Made by a program: the position numbers and the translations under genes. DNA of 15,043 nt, from the NCBI GenBank assembly GCA_002308875.1, contig DBWK01000122.1:1-15043 (forward strand), read 5' to 3'. Within the stretch, counting starts at the first letter, position 1. Every line of letters begins with the position of its first letter. This document shows, piece after piece, positions 13,469-15,043 of the stretch. The notes below the pieces were generated by a model, which was given only the letters and a program-made list of their open reading frames with translations, was not told where the DNA came from and ran no database searches. This DNA comes from Treponema sp. UBA1240 (GTDB lineage: Bacteria > Spirochaetota > Spirochaetia > Treponematales > Treponemataceae).

Positions 13469-14837
13469 AAGAATTTATTTTCAGTGTATCAATCAGTTTT
13501 TTGGAAAGCTTGTCAACTGTGCGCTTGAACCAGTTTCCACGCGCAACGGTTCTGTCTGCAACAAGCGGGATTTCTTCAAGAATTATGCCGTCCACCGAAT
13601 ACTGAACCTTGCCGAGAACTGTTCCGCACTCAACAGGAGAAAGTGCTTCCCGTGTAACAAAAACCTTTTTGCTCACAGAATCCGCCGCATCTTCCTTAAC
13701 ATTGGGAACAGTAATGGAGTGTGTCTGCGCCTCACAGGCATAAAGCGAATCATCTTTGCCGCCCCAAAGTTTTACAGGCACAGGATCTGTTCTATGCGCG
13801 GGATAGGTTTTAAAGCTTGAAAAAGCCCATTCCTGTAGTTTTTTACCGTCAGCTACACGATACTTGTTGCCCTCGGCAGTTCCTATACCGGGACCACCCA
13901 TGGTAACGGAAATAAAACGTGTATCACCTCGTTTGGCGGTGAGCGAAATGTTGTAGCCGGATTCATAGATAAAACCGGTTTTTAAACCGTCGCAACCTTC
14001 AATAATGTCAAGCAGACGGTTTGTGGCATACATTTTGCGCGTGTTTATTCTGCCAGTCCAGTCAGGCGGATAATTGTCTGCTGTAGGGAATGTAAGTGAT
14101 TCCGCTGAATGGTAGGTTTTGAGCGCATCAGGATAGCGTTCAATGTACACACGAGCAAGGGCTGCAAATTCACGCGGGGTTGTAAGATTCAGTTCGCTGT
14201 AGCCCGAAGCATCCACAAATCTGGTATGCGTAAGACCCAGCTTTTCCATTTCCGCATTCTCCCTCTCACAGAATTTTTCAACAGAACCGGAAATATGGCA
14301 GGCTATAGCAGTTGCCGCATCGTTTCCTGACGCAACGGAAAGTCCGAGAAGAAGTTCGTTAAGCGTTACAATCTGATTAGGTCCGAGCCCCATTACAGAT
14401 GACTGTAGAGGAGCGTTTTTTGCCCAGGATTCAGGCACAAGGTCTACAACTGTATCAAGAGACGTTTCTCCGTTTTTAATGGCTTCAAAAGTCACATACA
14501 TCAGTGCGATTTTTGCCATTGATGCGGGAGGGATTATTTCATCAGCGTTTTTTTCATAAAGAACACAACCGTTTGAAGCATCTATTATAATTCCTGCCTT
14601 TGCGTATATAAAAAACGAGGCTGGTTTTACAGGATAAGGCAGTTCCCTTGTCAGAGGTTCTTTGTAGTTCTCTGCAAGAAAACCGGAAAACTGTATTTGC
14701 TGTTCTTCTGTCAGCGGCGGCACATCAACAGGAAGAGAACGGCTGTATGTGTACAACCCGAAGGCAGCACAACAGCCGATCAGCAGAACAAGAGGTACAA
14801 TCCAAAAAAGATGCTTCAGGTTGAAGTGCTTTTTCAT
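13458..14837 (-). CDS. dacA: D-alanyl-D-alanine carboxypeptidase, PBP5/DacA type
   Basis: Peptidoglycan-trimming serine peptidase of 459 residues. The penicillin-binding motifs are complete: SxxK = S106-M-A-K109 in PPASMAKI, SxN = S170-G-N172, and KTG = K286-T-G288 in CDGLKTGF. A C-terminal PBP5_C-like beta domain (about 345-440) and an amphipathic end (about 440-459) follow, as in membrane-attached PBP5 proteins. The N-terminus has a hydrophobic helix (11-28) containing LIGC (C22), so it may be a lipoprotein rather than a simple signal-anchored protein. About 70 residues separate this helix from the catalytic domain. The start overlaps the trpS stop (ATGA), with only GGTAAT upstream, which suggests coupled translation. 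A DRTGG/PHP unit follows after 24 nt with its own promoter. Confidence 0.92.
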   Translation of the reverse strand: MKKHFNLKHLFWIVPLVLLIGCCAAFGLYTYSRSLPVDVPPLTEEQQIQFSGFLAENYKEPLTRELPYPVKPASFFIYAKAGIIIDASNGCVLYEKNADEIIPPASMAKIALMYVTFEAIKNGETSLDTVVDLVPESWAKNAPLQSSVMGLGPNQIVTLNELLLGLSVASGNDAATAIACHISGSVEKFCERENAEMEKLGLTHTRFVDASGYSELNLTTPREFAALARVYIERYPDALKTYHSAESLTFPTADNYPPDWTGRINTRKMYATNRLLDIIEGCDGLKTGFIYESGYNISLTAKRGDTRFISVTMGGPGIGTAEGNKYRVADGKKLQEWAFSSFKTYPAHRTDPVPVKLWGGKDDSLYACEAQTHSITVPNVKEDAADSVSKKVFVTREALSPVECGTVLGKVQYSVDGIILEEIPLVADRTVARGNWFKRTVDKLSKKLIDTLKINSFAI

Positions 14838-15043
14838 ATTACCATGTTCATTACTTCGCGTACTTCGTTCAGTGTTTTTATACCGATTTCACGGGCTTTC
14901 TGCGCACCGTCCGTCAAAACTTTGCGTATATATCCGGGATCAGCTTCAAGTCTTGCACGTTCTGCGCGGAGAGGGCGAAGTTTCTCATTGAGTGCTTCGG
15001 TAAGCATGTTCTTGAGCATTCCGCCGCCGCCTTCGCCGATGCG
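14834..15043 (-). CDS. trpS: Tryptophanyl-tRNA synthetase, C-terminal end (partial)
   Basis: The frame is open to the right edge, so only the last 69 residues are visible. They show GEGGGGMLKNMLTEALNEKL, then LRPLRAERARLEADPGYIRK, then a DGAQKAREIGIKTLNEVREVM end. This is the typical anticodon-binding C-terminal helix pair of bacterial TrpRS: an A-L-N-E/P-x-R block, an E-A-D-P-x-Y-V block, and G-A-x-x-A-R before the final helix. The catalytic HIGH and KMSKS motifs lie outside the window, so the call rests on this tail alone. The stop codon overlaps the dacA start. A TyrRS tail is a less likely alternative. Confidence 0.8.
   Translation of the reverse strand, partial: RIGEGGGGMLKNMLTEALNEKLRPLRAERARLEADPGYIRKVLTDGAQKAREIGIKTLNEVREVMNMVI

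Overview
The window looks like chromosomal DNA from an anaerobic spirochaete, most likely a Treponema-type organism. This is inferred from the look of the proteins (a DUF4349 lipoprotein, a Cys-rich zinc-ribbon protein, a short ParC-like topoisomerase subunit, a DRTGG/PHP pair typical of fermentative anaerobes), moderate G+C, mixed AT-rich promoters and very tight gene packing. It is not a proven species assignment. No rRNA, tRNA, CRISPR array, insertion sequence or prophage gene was seen, and no gap between genes exceeds about 120 bp.

Layout. 1-702 (+) is the 3' part of a TrpB2-type tryptophan synthase beta chain, closed by a clear intrinsic terminator. 812-1720 (-) is a DUF4349 lipoprotein. 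1840-3051 (+) is a eukaryotic-type NADP isocitrate dehydrogenase. 3114-5211 (+) is an AT-rich two-gene unit: a six-helix voltage-sensor-type K+ channel with a C-terminal RCK domain, overlapped by a separate cyclic-nucleotide-binding protein. Convergent to it, 5256-6360 (-) holds glutamate racemase preceded by a small zinc-ribbon protein. From the same 53-bp divergent promoter region, 6414-7633 (+) encodes a zinc-finger/pentapeptide-repeat protein overlapped by a metallo-beta-lactamase-fold protein. 7710-9532 (+) is hisC plus a YfcE-type phosphoesterase. Everything from 9529 to the right edge is on the minus strand. In transcription order it reads trpS (3' part), a DacA-type D-Ala-D-Ala carboxypeptidase, a DRTGG-domain protein, a PHP-domain phosphoesterase, a ParC-like topoisomerase subunit and a multi-pass membrane protein.

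Many neighbours are joined by 4-8 nt start/stop overlaps, which suggests translational coupling: channel/CNBD, pentapeptide/MBL, trpS/dacA, DRTGG/PHP, parC/membrane protein. Two signals deserve most attention. First, four genes (starts at 6360-, 6414+, 12329- and 13433-) have no Shine-Dalgarno sequence. Each instead has a -35/-10 promoter whose -10 hexamer ends exactly 6 nt before the ATG, so transcription should begin at or next to the start codon (leaderless mRNAs). Second, the K+ channel and its overlapped cyclic-nucleotide-binding partner look like a bacterial nucleotide-gated channel split into two polypeptides, preceded by a perfect 9-bp inverted repeat.
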